From positions 2,738,001 through 2,802,000 of the forward strand of contig NC_053043.1 of assembly GCF_003473485.1 (NCBI RefSeq): DNA of 64,000 bases, given 5' to 3'. This DNA comes from Medicago truncatula. Taxonomy: Eukaryota > Streptophyta > Magnoliopsida > Fabales > Fabaceae. Both the position numbers and the translations under genes were made by a program. The notes beneath the pieces were generated by a model. It was not told where the DNA came from, ran no database searches, and was given only the letters and a program-made list of their open reading frames with translations. Below, piece by piece: positions 1 through 11,703 of this stretch (its first letter is position 1; each line of letters opens with the position of its first letter).

Positions 1-2690
1 ATAAAAGCATTGAGTCAGAATCAGAAGCAATGATCACACGCCAACTCACCAAAACAGAATTCAACTTTCTCTCTCTTTTCTGTTAGATCAAAACAGAATC
101 AACAAAAAGCTTCAAAGATTCATCAATGGCAGAAACCCTAACCACCTCAATCCACCATTGATTTCCACCAAATCAACACAAAAACACCAAATTCAACAGA
201 ATTCAACAAAGTTTCTTTGATTACTCGTTGGTTCTCAGAGATTCAACACGGAATCATCATCACAGAATCAATTTCCTCGCAATTCAAAGTGCGAGTTCAT
301 CACTGAAACGCGACGAACTCAAGCACTGATCACGAGGAAACAGTGAAGAGAAAGAAGAGGGAAGAAGCTAGGTTTAAACCGGTGATGAAGATGAAGATTC
401 ACGTACAAAAATACTGATTTATTTTCAGTAGCTCAATAACAAAATCATCAAAAACGCAGCAAGCAGATCACGGTTTTCTGAAGAAAATCAACCAGAATCT
501 CCATTAAAACCTCAGGTATAACTTCAAACACCTCGTTTTTCTCATAAAGAAGTTCAATCACTGGAAAACGATGTAGAACTTAGTGATAAAAAACGTTTTG
601 GTTTAAGAAAATTCGAAAACCAAAAAACACCTTTGAAACCGAAACTGAAATCAATAAGATCTACATCGTAAACAAAAAACGTTTCCTCTCAGTTTTTCTT
701 CATCAAGAACAGTGGCGAGACCAACGTGATGTGGATTTGTACGAATCAAAATGTTTCAATTCAAAAAAGATAAAAAAACCTCAAAACAGTTTCACGTCGC
801 GTCAAAGTTCTAGATCCACATCGCTTAAAGCCTTTGTTCACTTCATCTCTTTCGAAAAACATCAATCCAAGTGAATCAACGAAGATCTGTGCCAAATCCA
901 TAGAATCTTATCAAAAAAAAACGAAAACTCAACTTTCTGAAACCGTAAAAGAAAATATCAGATCTGCGTTGATTCACGTTTCAAATATGAAAACAGATTA
1001 CGGATTCGTGTTTAGAAGAAGGAGGCGAAGGATTTGGTGCAAGTTTGGTTGGTTTCTGGGCGCTGGTTCACCGGAGAAGATGAAGCTTCCGGCGAACCAC
1101 CTAGGTTTCCGCCGTGGCTTCATCAACTCCGGTGAGGAAGTCTGATGAGAGGTGAGAGATGAGAGAGAAGCTCTGAGTGTAGAGAGAGAAAGGGGAGTGA
1201 AAATGAATTAAACCGGTGCTAGTTCCCTTTTATAGACAACTAAACCGGACCGGTTCAAGACCGGTCCAATCCCTTCGATCCTGAGCGTTGGATCTAGGGT
1301 TTCCTTCCCTGGATCAATCCAACGCTCCCTGTGCATCCGGATCTCTTAGTGATTGGGCTTTGGTTTGGGCTTTTGTTTCTTTACGTTTCTGTGTGTTATC
1401 TGCTACTTGCACCACTTCACTGTGCTTCCTGCACCCCTGCTTGCTCCAAATTTTTACCATGAAATCCGAGGAAATTACCACGTAATTTTTACTACTTTCT
1501 TGATAATTTTTAGTGGTATTTCGCTTGGAAAAGACTGGTAAAAACATATGTGTTGTTTTGTTAGGGTTTTTACCACTTTAAGTCATTTTTCTCGCATTTC
1601 TACCCGTTACTTCATGTGCATAATGTTCGTGTTCGTCATGTTTGATTTGCATACCATTCCATGTGAACTTTGCTACTGTTTGCTATGTGTATGTCACTGT
1701 TTTGATGTGTTGGGTCTTATTTTAGCTTCATGCGCATTATTCATCACATGTTTCCGGCTTATTTTCATCGTCACTTTACCGTCTTATGCCATACTTTCTT
1801 CTATCGCTTCATGCCATATTCTTTTTTACTATTTTGCTACTAACGTTTCCTTTCATGTTGATCACTTCATAGCACTTCATTATCTTCACTATTGTATCCG
1901 TTAGTTTAGTTTTCCCTTTTTACAAATTGTAATTCATTCGGTGATGTAATATTTTACCATTTGGTTTGTAGCTTGGCAAAGGGGCCATAGAATGTATTTA
2001 GGCAATGTTGTAATATGGACTATGGACACTATGGCGCACCGACACGCACACACTCACTTTAGATGTATGCATAGGATTGTATTGTTAAATAAGCGTTTAG
2101 GTTTTAAACACTTAGAGAAAATCCATCTTTTTTCAAAAAAAAAAACAATTGAACTTCACTTCAAAAATTTTCATAATAAATATGAAGTCAACACTTCATT
2201 TTTCTTCTTTCTTTTTTCTTAAGAAAAATTCAATTCATCTTAATCATTTAGACTTTCTTTTTAATCACTAATCAAACCTCACTTTTTTTTGCTAAATCTA
2301 ATGCCCTTGAGGCCTCTCATCTCTATTCTTCAAAATCTCTTTTCAAACTTAAAATCAACCAACAAAAACAAAAACCATTTTTTTGAGAATGAACTACGAT
2401 CGGTTTTGATCCCTTAAAAGGGTACGTAGGCAATGAGTCAAAACTCATCCAAGCCGAAACAAAAAAATCAAATTCTACTTCTTCTCACCCCCACTCTTCA
2501 CTAATCATACCTTCCTTTTTACAAATAAGCAATAAAACTAAAGCGTAGAAATAAACTCAGGAGAGCGGTTCTTATGGAATACCATAATCGCTCCGGATGC
2601 CTAACACCTTCCCGTAGCGAAAACGACCCCCGAACTTAGAATCTAAGGGTTTTTCTCAATTTTGCCCTTCCCAAGAAAAAAATAGAGAAT
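1..2690. mobile_element. Degenerate LTR-retroelement non-coding DNA (Tat/Ogre-like)
   Basis: No credible gene is seen. The stretch around 2390-2640 has phrases I associate with untranslated parts of plant Ty3/gypsy Tat/Ogre elements: a 'ggtacgtaggcaatgagtc' stretch, a 'gaataccataatcgctccgg' stretch and a 'cctaacaccttcccgtagcg' stretch. The first 1.2 kb is A-rich and purine-biased, with repeated 'aacagaatcaac' wording. Short open frames here (for example 834-1145 and 1548-1904) have no recognisable domain. Element boundaries, LTR pairs and target duplications could not be found, so the family call is tentative. Confidence 0.4.
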
Positions 2691-2717
2691 ATCAACGGTC
2701 AAAAGGTTCAAGTCCAA

Positions 2718-3217
2718 TTAATGGCTTGGCACCCCAAAACCATGATAACAGGTGTCTTTGTGTGTGTGCGCGCACGCGCGTGTTGTCGGTGATGGGACCA
2801 AGTCATTATTTTGGTCGGACCAGTGGTTACAGAGAAGTGACGATAGTTGAGATGTATACATTAGGGTTGAATGATGGTGAGGATGGTTCGAAGAGGCAGC
2901 ATAGGCTTTTGGCATGGAAGGAGAAGCAAATTAGGGAGTGTATAGTATGTTGACTAATATTTTCTTGGAGGATGGTGTTGAAGACAAGTGGGACTGGAGT
3001 CTCGATCTAGGTATAGGGTACTCCGTCCGAGGAGCCTATCATTTGATGTTTTCTATGGTGCAAATTGGTAGGTCGGAATACTATGACACGATGTGGCATA
3101 AAGAAACACATCTGAAGGTCTTTTTAATTGCTTGGTGGTTATTGCTATGAAAAATAACTTGATTCATCGTCATTTTTCATAGCAACTCCATGACGATGAA
3201 TCAAGTTATTTTTCATA
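2718..3217 (+). mobile_element. LINE fragment, RT-associated zinc-binding region
   Basis: Broken frames read '...HRLLAWKEKQIREC...' and then '...DKWDWSLDLGIGYSVRGAY' and 'YDTMWHKETHLKVFLIAWWL'. This is the pattern of the zinc-binding domain (zf-RVT) that follows reverse transcriptase in plant LINEs: W-hydrophobic, YSVRGAYHLM, then WHK-xx-LKV. There are frame changes near 2940 and no intact protein. A second copy of the same stretch lies at about 18635-18865, and a longer relative at 30.0-31.07 kb. It is a dead 5'-truncated fragment. Confidence 0.6.
3146..3217. repeat. Perfect 27-bp inverted repeat at the end of the LINE fragment
   Basis: The arm at 3146-3172 is the exact reverse complement of 3191-3217, with an 18-bp spacer. 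The arm reads tatgaaaaataacttgatt and continues into tcatcgtca. The first arm is LINE sequence (N-L-I-H-R-H in frame), so the second arm looks like an inverted copy made at the LINE breakpoint. Confidence 0.85.
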
Positions 3218-3984
3218 TTCAAATTAACTCCAATGGTCTTTTTTTCTTAACGGCACAGGTTAATCAATCCCAAAATAGAAATATTTCATTAATATTTGTG
3301 CATTTAACTAAATAAAATATAAAAAATTAAATGCAATGCACGAATTCCAACAAAAAGTTTCTGCATTTAACTTATTAACTTGATCCTCAAAGGCACAAGT
3401 TAGCATTTCCCATATTTAAAACGTCAATGGTATTTAGTCTAAAATTTGTCTTTTAAAATCACTTTTAAATATTACTTTTTTAATTTATTGTGAATAAAAT
3501 TGTTGTTAAATATATAGAAGGATTAATTATGGTTCTACTCCTTCGTTCTATATTCACTTAATCACAAAATTGGTCCTCCCATTTTAAGATCATTCAGCTT
3601 TAATTCCTCTTTCAGGTTTTTAAACTTAGAAATATCGATCATATCATATTTGAATTAATGTTTTTAGAGAATTTTATGATAATTTTAATGTTGGTGATAA
3701 TTTTACGAACCAAGTTTCCTGCTGCAAAGTTTCTATGTTGTTTCACGCTTGTAACATATCGTGGTCGTTGATTTAAGATCGAACGATTCAGATTTTAAAT
3801 TCAGTTCATATGATAAAACAATCTCAAACATTCATTTAGATCAAACGGCGGGAAGACGCAGTTACAGTTACAGCTAGAAATCCAAACCGTAATTTTACAT
3901 GTCGTACCACACATCATTTAAAATATTTCGCATCACATTTCTGAGTACAAAAACCTTTCAAACATATTACCGGAGTTTACAAAT

Positions 3985-4320
3985 CATAGCTTTCATTAGG
4001 ACCACAAAAACCATAAACATCACAATTATATTTTGCTGAATAGCTTGTTTCTCAACTTGATACCTATTGATGCATGTAGTGACCACCAACTTGCCTTCAA
4101 AACTCACCACAATGGTTAAAAAAAAAAAATTATTGTTGTTTTGACAATTTTTATTGTTAAATAAGCTTCTTTGTAGTTGCTTAAGTTTTCACTTTAATTT
4201 GCCCCTGCATATTAATTTATCTATTTGTAGTGTAGTGTCTTTAAGCAAAACAAGATTTCCTTTATTTTGAAATTGAAGAGTGACAATAGAATTTGACGAT
4301 TCCAAGTTACTTGTGAGTTG
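3985..4320 (-). pseudogene. S-domain receptor kinase gene scraps
   Basis: Bases 3985-4130 match, with many substitutions, the EGF-like part of the receptor kinase gene at about 17240-17370 (the GFCG...C region and the following 'LIYTSWMN' stretch). Bases 4256-4320 resemble the lectin-domain part near 17970-18060. Both are antisense to the plus strand, like the intact gene. No reading frame survives. They lie in the decayed duplicate of the receptor kinase/NHL block. Confidence 0.6.
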
Positions 4321-4329
4321 AGACATTTT

Positions 4330-5689
4330 GAATAGATCCAACCACGTCATTTTTTCACAACTATTTCTCTTTTGACATAATTTAGATTAAATGCAGTTCT
4401 TATACTTTTTTAAATCAAAAATAAAAGAATAGTCTCTCTTTGTGAAAGGAATAGCGAAAACAAGGACAAAACTTAGGTATAATTTTTTAGGTATTTTCCG
4501 TATGGTTCTTAGCAATTGCAGTTAAAGTGTCTAAAAACATTGCACCTAAAGAATTGTACCTAAATTTTTCCCCAAAAACAATACCAACTGCAGCTAATTA
4601 ATTTTGTCCTTTTTCTTTACTCTCTCTTTCAGCTAATTAATATTTATCTGGCTGGACCGCGCACTCCCGGCTGAGTCAGTCGATGGAGGTCGATACTCAA
4701 CACCATCCACCCTCTATGTGTCTCTGTAGTTGAGTTGACGGTTGATTTGATCCAGCTGACCCTTCAACCTGGAGAGGGTGACATCAGTACGAATCCTGAA
4801 CAGATGGTATGTTTTCCACCCATTGTAGTAAACTGCAGCTACCTTGGTTTTCGGATCAAAGACCGAGTTTTCCATAGTTTTTTTATGTGTGGTTTATTGA
4901 TTATGAAAACAGGGACACCTATTTATAGAGGTTTATGGGCGTCCTGGACCACAGAAACTGAACTGTCGGTGCAATGTGGATCAGGAAAAAAAAATCATGT
5001 TTTAAACTTTTCGGATTATATAATTCAAAATGTTCATCACCCTACATAAGGTACGAAGTTTCTCTCAATTGGTAGCTCCATAAATGCCTCCTGACCCTTC
5101 CATTATTATAAATGGAAAACTAATAATTCAACGGATTTGAAGTTCTAAACGTCATTACATACACATGACAAAAAAAATTCGTCAAGAGTAAACATGACAA
5201 TTTGAAGAGGAATTTAAGTTTTATTAGTAAAAAAAACAAGTGAATGAATAAACTCACAGGTGGAAGAAACTATTTTTTCTCGAATTGGTAGGCAGCACTA
5301 ATCAACTGCTGGTGAATTTCTTAGCATCTGAATATTCAGACATGTTCCCTCTAGAGAACTATATGTAATTTCCAAAACCTATATGTAATTTCTTAGTATA
5401 TTCTCATTTTTTTAGAAGATTTTAATATATTTTTAGTTTTGCTCAAAAAAAATAAGTAAAAACAAATTTTTTCAATTATTTTTTAAGAAAAACTTGAATA
5501 AACTCGTCCTTTTGTAGACGTGCCGTGGAAGTCGCCTTAACAACAATCAACAATAATATTGGGACCGATAACAGAATCACATCATTTCAAATATGGCAAA
5601 CTCGCAAAAGACATGAAAAATATGTCAAAATTTAACAAAAAAAGAACAAATAATAATAATAACAATTAGAAAAATGGAAAGATAATCTG
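4330..5689. other. Intergenic DNA of the decayed duplicate block; no gene
   Basis: Several stretches have relatives downstream of the intact receptor kinase gene: 4330-4470 with 19705-19835, 5308-5370 with 19090-19160, and 5534-5670 with 20860-21005. The stretch 4640-5050 is unrelated to these and not recognised. It contains an open frame at 4735-5049 without a domain. Confidence 0.5.
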
Positions 5690-5948
5690 AGATTGTCTTG
5701 CTTGTGGCATGTCTGTTTACATTTCTACATAACAATAAACCCTTTCAGAACTGTTAAAATATCCAACAAAAAAATCTCATATATTTGATGATAATGAAAA
5801 AATGTACAAGGGAAGGTGTTTATACCTCTAAAGCTAGCTAACTAACTTTTGAACTTCTCTAACTAACTCCAATTTGGTATGCTGACTAAGCATAACAAAA
5901 TTGGATTAGATGAAAGCTAAACTACCCTAATATACACAACATACTAAC

Positions 5949-5953
5949 CATAT
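5949..5953. repeat. Left target-site duplication CATAT of the copia element
   Basis: CATAT directly precedes the TG of the 5' LTR and recurs at 11358-11362 directly after the CA of the 3' LTR. A 5-bp duplication is the normal result of LTR-retrotransposon integration and confirms that both ends belong to one insertion. Confidence 0.9.
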
Positions 5954-6632
5954 TGTGAGAGTTAACTTAAAATCAGAAATCTGGAGTATCGTGCCACGAT
6001 GGAGAAGCATCGCGCCACGATGGTTGAAGCAAGATTCCTGGGAAGACACTGGATTTTTCGTGCCACGATGAAGCCTCATCGCGCCACGATGGTCGCGCTG
6101 AAGATAAAAATAAAACGTATTTTCAGTTAGATTTGTTTCAGTTTTTTTTGGGTTTACTTTCCACTATAAATACAGCCTTGTATCAGATGATAAAAGTGTG
6201 TAGAAAAACAAGGTTTAGACCAACAAACAAACTAGGGTTTATAGAGAATCTCTCTTGGCAACAACTCTAGGGTTGGGATTGTTTTGATTCACATTGAACA
6301 AAACACTATTAGGATTGAGTCTCTTGGTCACGGGAAGAGGCTGGGACTTTGGTAGAATTAGGTTTGAAGACTGATTCTTGAAACTCATTATCTCTTTGTA
6401 AAGAAACTCATTCATTATAGTGGATCGGAGAGCTGCTCTCTCCCCCAGACTAGGTCATCATTAGACCGAACTGGGTAAACAAATATCTTGTGTTCTTTCT
6501 CTCTCTCTTCCTTTTATCTCTTGCTGTTTTTTTGTTTGGATTATTTGCTACCCGCTTGATTTGATTACTTGGTATTAATTTGCTCTACGCATCAAGTTTT
6601 ATTGGTGTGGTTTTCTCAACGAATTCACAACA
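5954..6632 (+). repeat. 5' LTR of the copia element
   Basis: 679 bp, TG...CA ended. Near its start are four copies of the motif CG(T/C)GCCACGATG (about 5992-6094), and a TATA box lies at 6164-6172. The 3' end carries 11 bp (gaattcacaac) absent from the 3' LTR. The gap lies between two CAAC words, so slippage or recombination between them explains the difference. Confidence 0.9.
6164..6172 (+). promoter_or_regulatory. TATA box of the copia 5' LTR
   Basis: CTATAAATA sits 211 bp into the LTR, downstream of the four CGYGCCACGATG repeats. This is the expected U3/R position for the promoter driving gag-pol. The same box is at 10900-10908 in the 3' LTR and would read out towards 11.4 kb. Confidence 0.6.
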
Positions 6633-6633
6633 A

Positions 6634-6652
6634 TTGGCGCCCACCGTGGGGC
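6634..6652 (+). other. Putative primer binding site of the copia element
   Basis: TTGGCGCCCACCGTGGGGC starts two bases after the LTR. It is not the TGGTATCAGAGC type (initiator-Met tRNA) usual for plant copia elements. Which tRNA 3' end it matches cannot be told without a search. Confidence 0.55.
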
Positions 6653-6678
6653 AAAGGTCAAGTCAATAACCAGGTATC

Positions 6679-9600
6679 ATGGGTTCGAAGTGGGATATTG
6701 AAAAGTTCACCGGTAGTAACGACTTCGGGTTGTGGAAGGTGAAGATGATGGCAATTTTAATTCAACAAAAGTGTGTTGAAGCTTTGAAGGGAGAAGCACA
6801 GATGTCTGCACATCTGACACCTGCTGAGAAGACGGAGATGAATGATAAGGCGGTCAGCGCTATCATTCTGTGTCTTGGGGATAAGGTGTTGAAAGAAGTA
6901 TCAAGGGAGGCTACTGCTGTGTCTATGTGGAATAAGCTTGATTCATTATACATGACCAAGTCTTTGGCACATAGGCAATTTCTGAAACAACAACTCTACT
7001 TTTATCGTATGGTGGAGTCAAAACCTATAATGGAGCAACTGACGGAGTTCAATAAGATTATTGATGATTTGGCGAACATAGATGTTAATCTGGAAGACGA
7101 GGATAAAGCCTTACACCTACTGTGTGCTTTACCCAGGTCCTTTGAGAATTTCAAGGATACTATGCTTTATGGCAAAGAGGGCACTATCACTTTGGAGGAA
7201 GTTTAAGCAGCTTTGAGAACCAAAGAGTTAACCAAGTTCAAAGAGTTGAAGGTTGATGATAGTGGAGAAGGCTTGAATGTCTCAAGGGGGAGAAGTCAAA
7301 ACAGAGGAAAAGGGAAAGGCAAGAATTCCAGGTCAAAGTCTAGGTCGAAGGGTGATGGCAATAAAACACAGTACAAATGTTTTATTTGTCATAATCCAGG
7401 TCACTTCAAGAAGGATTGTCCGGAGAGAAAGGACAATGGAGGTGGAAATTCATCCGTTCAGATTGCAAGCAAAGATGAAGGTTATGAGAGTGCTGGAGCA
7501 CTAACTGTGACAAGTTGGGAACCTGAAAAGAGCTGGGTCTTGGACTCTGGGTGCTCTTATCACATTTGTCCAAGAAAGGAGTACTTTGAAACGTTAGAGC
7601 TGAAAGAAGGTGGAGTAGTTCGCCTTGGTAATAATAAGGCTTGTAAAATTCAAGGTATGGGTACTATCCGACTCAAAATGTTTGATGATCGTGATTTCCT
7701 TTTGAAGAATGTGAGGTATATTCCTAAACTTAGGAGAAATTTAATATCCGTAAGCATGTTTGATGGTCTAGGCTATTGCACTAGAATTGAACGTGGTGTG
7801 ATGAGAATTTCTCATGGTGCATTGGTTATGGCTAAAGGGTCTAAAATACATGGTTTATATATTTTAGAAGGTTCTACCGTAATAGCAAATGCATCGGTTG
7901 CTAGTGTTGACACTCTGGACATAACTAAACTTTGGCATTTGAGGTTAGGTCATGTCAGTGAGAGAGGTTTGGTGGAGCTAGCTAAACAAGGTTTGCTAGG
8001 GAATGAAAAATTGAACAAGCTAGATTTCTGTGATAACTGCACATTAGGCAAACAACACAAGGTGAAGTTTGGAGTGGGGGTGCATAAATCTAGTAGGCCT
8101 TTTGAGTATGTTCATTCGGATCTTTGGGGTCCAGCATCGACGAAGACTCATGGGGGAGGTTCATATTTCATGTCTATCATTGATGATTATTCTAGAAGAG
8201 TATGGGTTTACATTCTGAAGAATAAAAGTGATGCCTTTGAAAAATTCAAAGAATGGAATATACTTATAGAAAATCAGATTGGTACCAAACTGAAAGTGTT
8301 GAGAACTGACAATGGCTTGGAGTTTGTTTCAGAACAGTTTAATGAGTTTTGCAGGAAGAAAGGTATAAAGAGGCATAGAACCGTGGCATACACACCTCAA
8401 CAGAATGATCTTGCTGAAAGAATGAACAGGACTCTGTTGGAGCGTGTGAGGTGTATGCTGTTGGAAGCAGGATTGTCCAAGATTTTCTGGGAAGAGGCTG
8501 TTAGTACTGCAGCATATTTGATTAACAGATGTCCATCAACAGGGATAGATCTCAAGACACCTATGGAGGTTTGGAGTGGGAGATCGGCAGACTACTCTAA
8601 CTTGAAAGTCTTCGGAGCTTTAGCGTTTGCCCATGTCAGGCAAGACAAACTTGATGCTAGAGCTGTGAAGTGTATTTTCATGGGTTATCCTGAAGGTGAG
8701 AAAGGTTATAGACTGTGGAAGATGGAACCTGGAGGATCAAAATTTATTATAAGCAGGGATGTTACTTTTGATGAGACCCGCATGGGGATGAAGTGCAAAG
8801 ACCTGGATGCAAGCTCGGAAACGGGGACAGAGAAACTTCAGTTTGAGGTGGAGCCTATCACTGATGAAAGGGAAGAGGATGATCAGACTCCAGTACCTGA
8901 TGAGGGTGAAGGCCAAGAGATAGTGAATCCTGACTATCAGCTAGCAAGAGATAGGGAGAGGAGACATATTAATCCATCTAAGAGATACGGTTATGCTGGC
9001 CTTATTTATTATGCTTTGAATGCGGCTGAAGAATTGCAAGACTCGGAACCAAAGAACTTCAGGGAAGCATTAGAAAGCAATGAAAATAAGGACTGGCTGA
9101 AGGCAATGAATGAGGAAATGCTTTCATTGGAGAAGAACCAGACTTGGAAACTTGTTTCATTTCCTGAGAATCAAAGGGTAGTGGGAAGCAAGTGGGTGTT
9201 TAAGAAGAAAGAAGGTATACCAGGGGTCGAAGCACCAAGGTATAAGGCAAGACTTGTAGCTAAGGGTTTTACTCAGGTGGAAGGGATTGATTACAATGAA
9301 ATCTTTTCACCGCTGGTAAAACATTGTTCTATAAGGGTACTTATGGCGATTGTTAACATGTATGATCTTGAGTTAGAACAAATGGATGTGAAGACCACAT
9401 TTCTACATGGAGAGTTGGAAGAAACTATCTATATGCAACAACCAGAAGGTTTTGTAGAAGACAATACAAAAGTGTGTTTGTAATAGAAATCTTTGTATGG
9501 GTTGAAGCAAAGTCCAAGGCAGTGGTATCGTCGGTATGATGAGTTCCTAGTAAAGGCTGGTTTTGTGAGAAGCAACTATGATAGTTGTGTTTACATGATG

Positions 9601-10611
9601 AGAAGGAATGAGAAAGTCATTCTCTACCTTCTCCTTTATGTAGATGATATTCTTATGGCAAGTTCTGACATGCAAGAGATTCAGAAGCTCAAGGAAAGAT
9701 TGAATGATGAATTTGAGATGAAGGATCTTGGTAATGCAAAGAAGATACTTGGTATGGATATCATAAGGGACCGGAACAAAGGTGAGTTATTCTTATCTCA
9801 GCAGGGGTACTTGAGGAAAGTGGTGGAGCGGTTCAGAATGAAAGATTCTAAAGTCGTTAGCACTCCTCTTGGTCACCACACTAAGCTATATATAAAGCAG
9901 TGTCCTCAATCCGATGAAGAGAAAAGCAAGATGGAGGGTACTCCCTATGCAAGTGGGGTTGGAAGCATCATGTATGGTATGGTTTGTAGTAGACCAGACT
10001 TATCCTACGCAATCAGTGTGATAAGTCGGTTTATGGCAAATCCGGATCAAGTGCACTGGCAAGCTTTGAAGTGGGTTCTGAGATATTTGAATGGATCTTT
10101 GAAAGGTGGCCTAAGGTATACAAGGTCATAACCAGGTAGGGATGCTTTGGAAGGATATGTGGATGCGGACTATGCAGGTAACGTAGACACTAGAAAATCT
10201 TTGTCAGGTTTTGTGTTTACATTGTTCTGTACAGCGGTAACTTGGAAGGCAAATCAACAATCAGTTGTAGCTCTTTCAACAACTCAAGCAGAGTACACAG
10301 CCCTTGTTGAAGGGGTCAAGGAAGCCATATGGTTGAAAGGTATGATTGGAGAAATGGGGATTAGTCAAGGATGTGTGAAGATACATTGTGATAGCCAAAG
10401 TGCCATTCATTTGGCAAACCATCAAGTGTATCATGAAAGGACAAAGCACATTGACATTCGTTTGCACTTCGTCAGAGACATGATTGAGACAAAGGAGATC
10501 ATGGTAGAGAAAGTGGCATCGGAAGACAATCCAGCAGACATGTTCACCAAATCATTACCAAGAGCAAAGTTCAAGCATTGCTTGGACTTGATAAACTTCA
10601 CTGAAGCATAG
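6679..10611 (+). pseudogene. copia gag-pol polyprotein frame with three nonsense sites
   Basis: One reading frame runs from the ATG at 6679 to the stop at 10609-10611 with no frameshift. It is broken only by TAA at 7204-7206, TAA-TAG at 9481-9486 and TAA at 10129-10131. In order: gag (W-x-W core, LYMTKS); a CCHC zinc knuckle CFICHNPGHFKKDC at 7378-7419; protease DSGCS at about 7542; integrase with an HHCC finger (HLRLGH...CDNC), then D (HSDLWGP), D (RTDNGLEF) and E (NDLAERMNRT); reverse transcriptase with YVDD at 9637-9648; and RNase H with DADYAG, STTQAEY and HCDSQSA, ending near KHIDIRLHF. Catalytic residues are intact apart from the stops. The first stop (GTT TAA GCA) could come from one C-to-T change. 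The pattern suggests recent death, or reliance on other copies for proteins. Confidence 0.9.
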
Positions 10612-10677
10612 ATGAATGATTGGAGAGAGTAGCAAAGTGATTGATGGTTAAACTGGCATCATCACTGATTTGAAGTC

Positions 10678-10689
10678 AAGGTGGAGAAT
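10678..10689 (+). other. Polypurine tract of the copia element
   Basis: AAGGTGGAGAAT lies immediately before the TGTGAGAG start of the 3' LTR. It is the usual plant copia tract (GGTGGAGA) that primes plus-strand synthesis. Confidence 0.8.
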
Positions 10690-11357
10690 TGTGAGAGTTA
10701 ACTTAAAATCAGAAATCTGGAGTATCGTGCCACGATGGAGAAGCATCGCGCCACGATGGTTGAAGCAAGATTCTTGGGAAGACACTGGATTTTTTGTGCC
10801 ACGATGAAGCCTCATCGCGTCACGATGGTCGCGCTGAAGATAAAAATAAAACGTATTTTCAGTTAGATTTGTTTCAGTTTTTTAAGGGTTTACTTTCCAC
10901 TATAAATACAGCCTTGTATCAGATGATAAAAGTGTGTAGAAAAACAAGGTTTAGACCAACAAACAAACTAGGGTTTATAGAGAATCTCTCTTGGCAACAA
11001 CTCTAGGGTTGGGATTGTTTTGATTCACATTGAACAAAACACTATTAGGATTGAGTCTCTTGGTCACGGGAAGAGGTTGGGACTTGGGTAGAATTAGGTT
11101 TAAAGACTGATTCTTGAAACTCATTATCTCTTTGTAAAGAAACTCATTCATTATAGTGGATCGGAGAGCTGCTCTCTCCCCCAGACTAGGTCATCATTAG
11201 ACCGAACTAGGTAAACAAATATCTTGTGTTCTTTCTCTCTCTCTTCCTTTTATCTCTTGCTGTTTTTTTGTTTGGATTATTTGCTACCCGCTTGATTTGA
11301 TTACTTGGTATTAATTTGCTCTACGCATCAAGTTTTATTGGTGTGGTTTTCTCAACA
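10690..11357 (+). repeat. 3' LTR of the copia element
   Basis: 668 bp, nearly identical to 5954-6632. The length difference is exactly the 11-bp gap near the end. Six of the nine base differences I count are C/T or G/A transitions, as expected of methylated silent DNA. It is followed directly by the CATAT duplication (11358-11362). Confidence 0.92.
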
Positions 11358-11698
11358 CATATACCTACAGCTAGACTACTTCACATACCGATATCTTCTT
11401 CTGCAAGCAATCTCTGATTATCATCTTGTTTTGCATCGGTGGATCCAGCTTGATCATGTGAATCATTTAACAATCAATACATCTAACTCAATATCCCCTG
11501 AAGATTTCTCAATCTTAAGATCTGTTGGCACAGACTGATACAAAACCGCACTTTGAGCAGTGAACCTAACATGCATCATAGTCACATTCTTATGTGGTGA
11601 AAAGACTGGTTAAACCACATTTCTTGCTGGTGGTTGATCCTCATAACCCATTGATACCAACATAGAGTCATAGTATAGTAATACTTGAATTAGGAATG

Positions 11699-11703
11699 TA
11701 TAC
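11699..11703. repeat. Left target-site duplication TATAC of the solo LTR
   Basis: TATAC precedes TGTAATATCTCG and recurs at 14539-14543 straight after GGGTCGTGACA. The exact 5-bp match fixes both ends of the solo LTR. Confidence 0.88.

Larger units (their letters stand above)
5954..11357 (+). mobile_element. Complete Ty1/copia retrotransposon, Tork (Tnt1-like) type
   Basis: The element is 5,404 bp, bounded by LTRs that begin TGTGAGAG and end CAACA, with 5-bp target duplications CATAT. It holds a primer-binding-site position (6634-6652), one long gag-pol frame (6679-10611) in the copia order gag, protease, integrase, RT, RNase H, and a polypurine tract (10678-10689). Gag and pol wording is closest in my memory to the Tork/Tnt1 lineage. 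The two LTRs differ by about nine substitutions plus one 11-bp gap over 668 aligned bases (about 1.3%), so the insertion is recent. It landed in the NHL pseudogene. The coding frame carries three nonsense sites, so this copy is not autonomous. Confidence 0.92.

Noticed and set aside
834..1145. 103-codon frame as a gene
   Set aside because: Low-complexity, Arg/Lys-rich, no domain, in retroelement-like DNA.
1548..1904. 118-codon Cys/Phe/Leu-rich frame as a membrane protein
   Set aside because: Composition reflects T-rich DNA; no homology recognised, and opposite and neighbouring frames are equally open.
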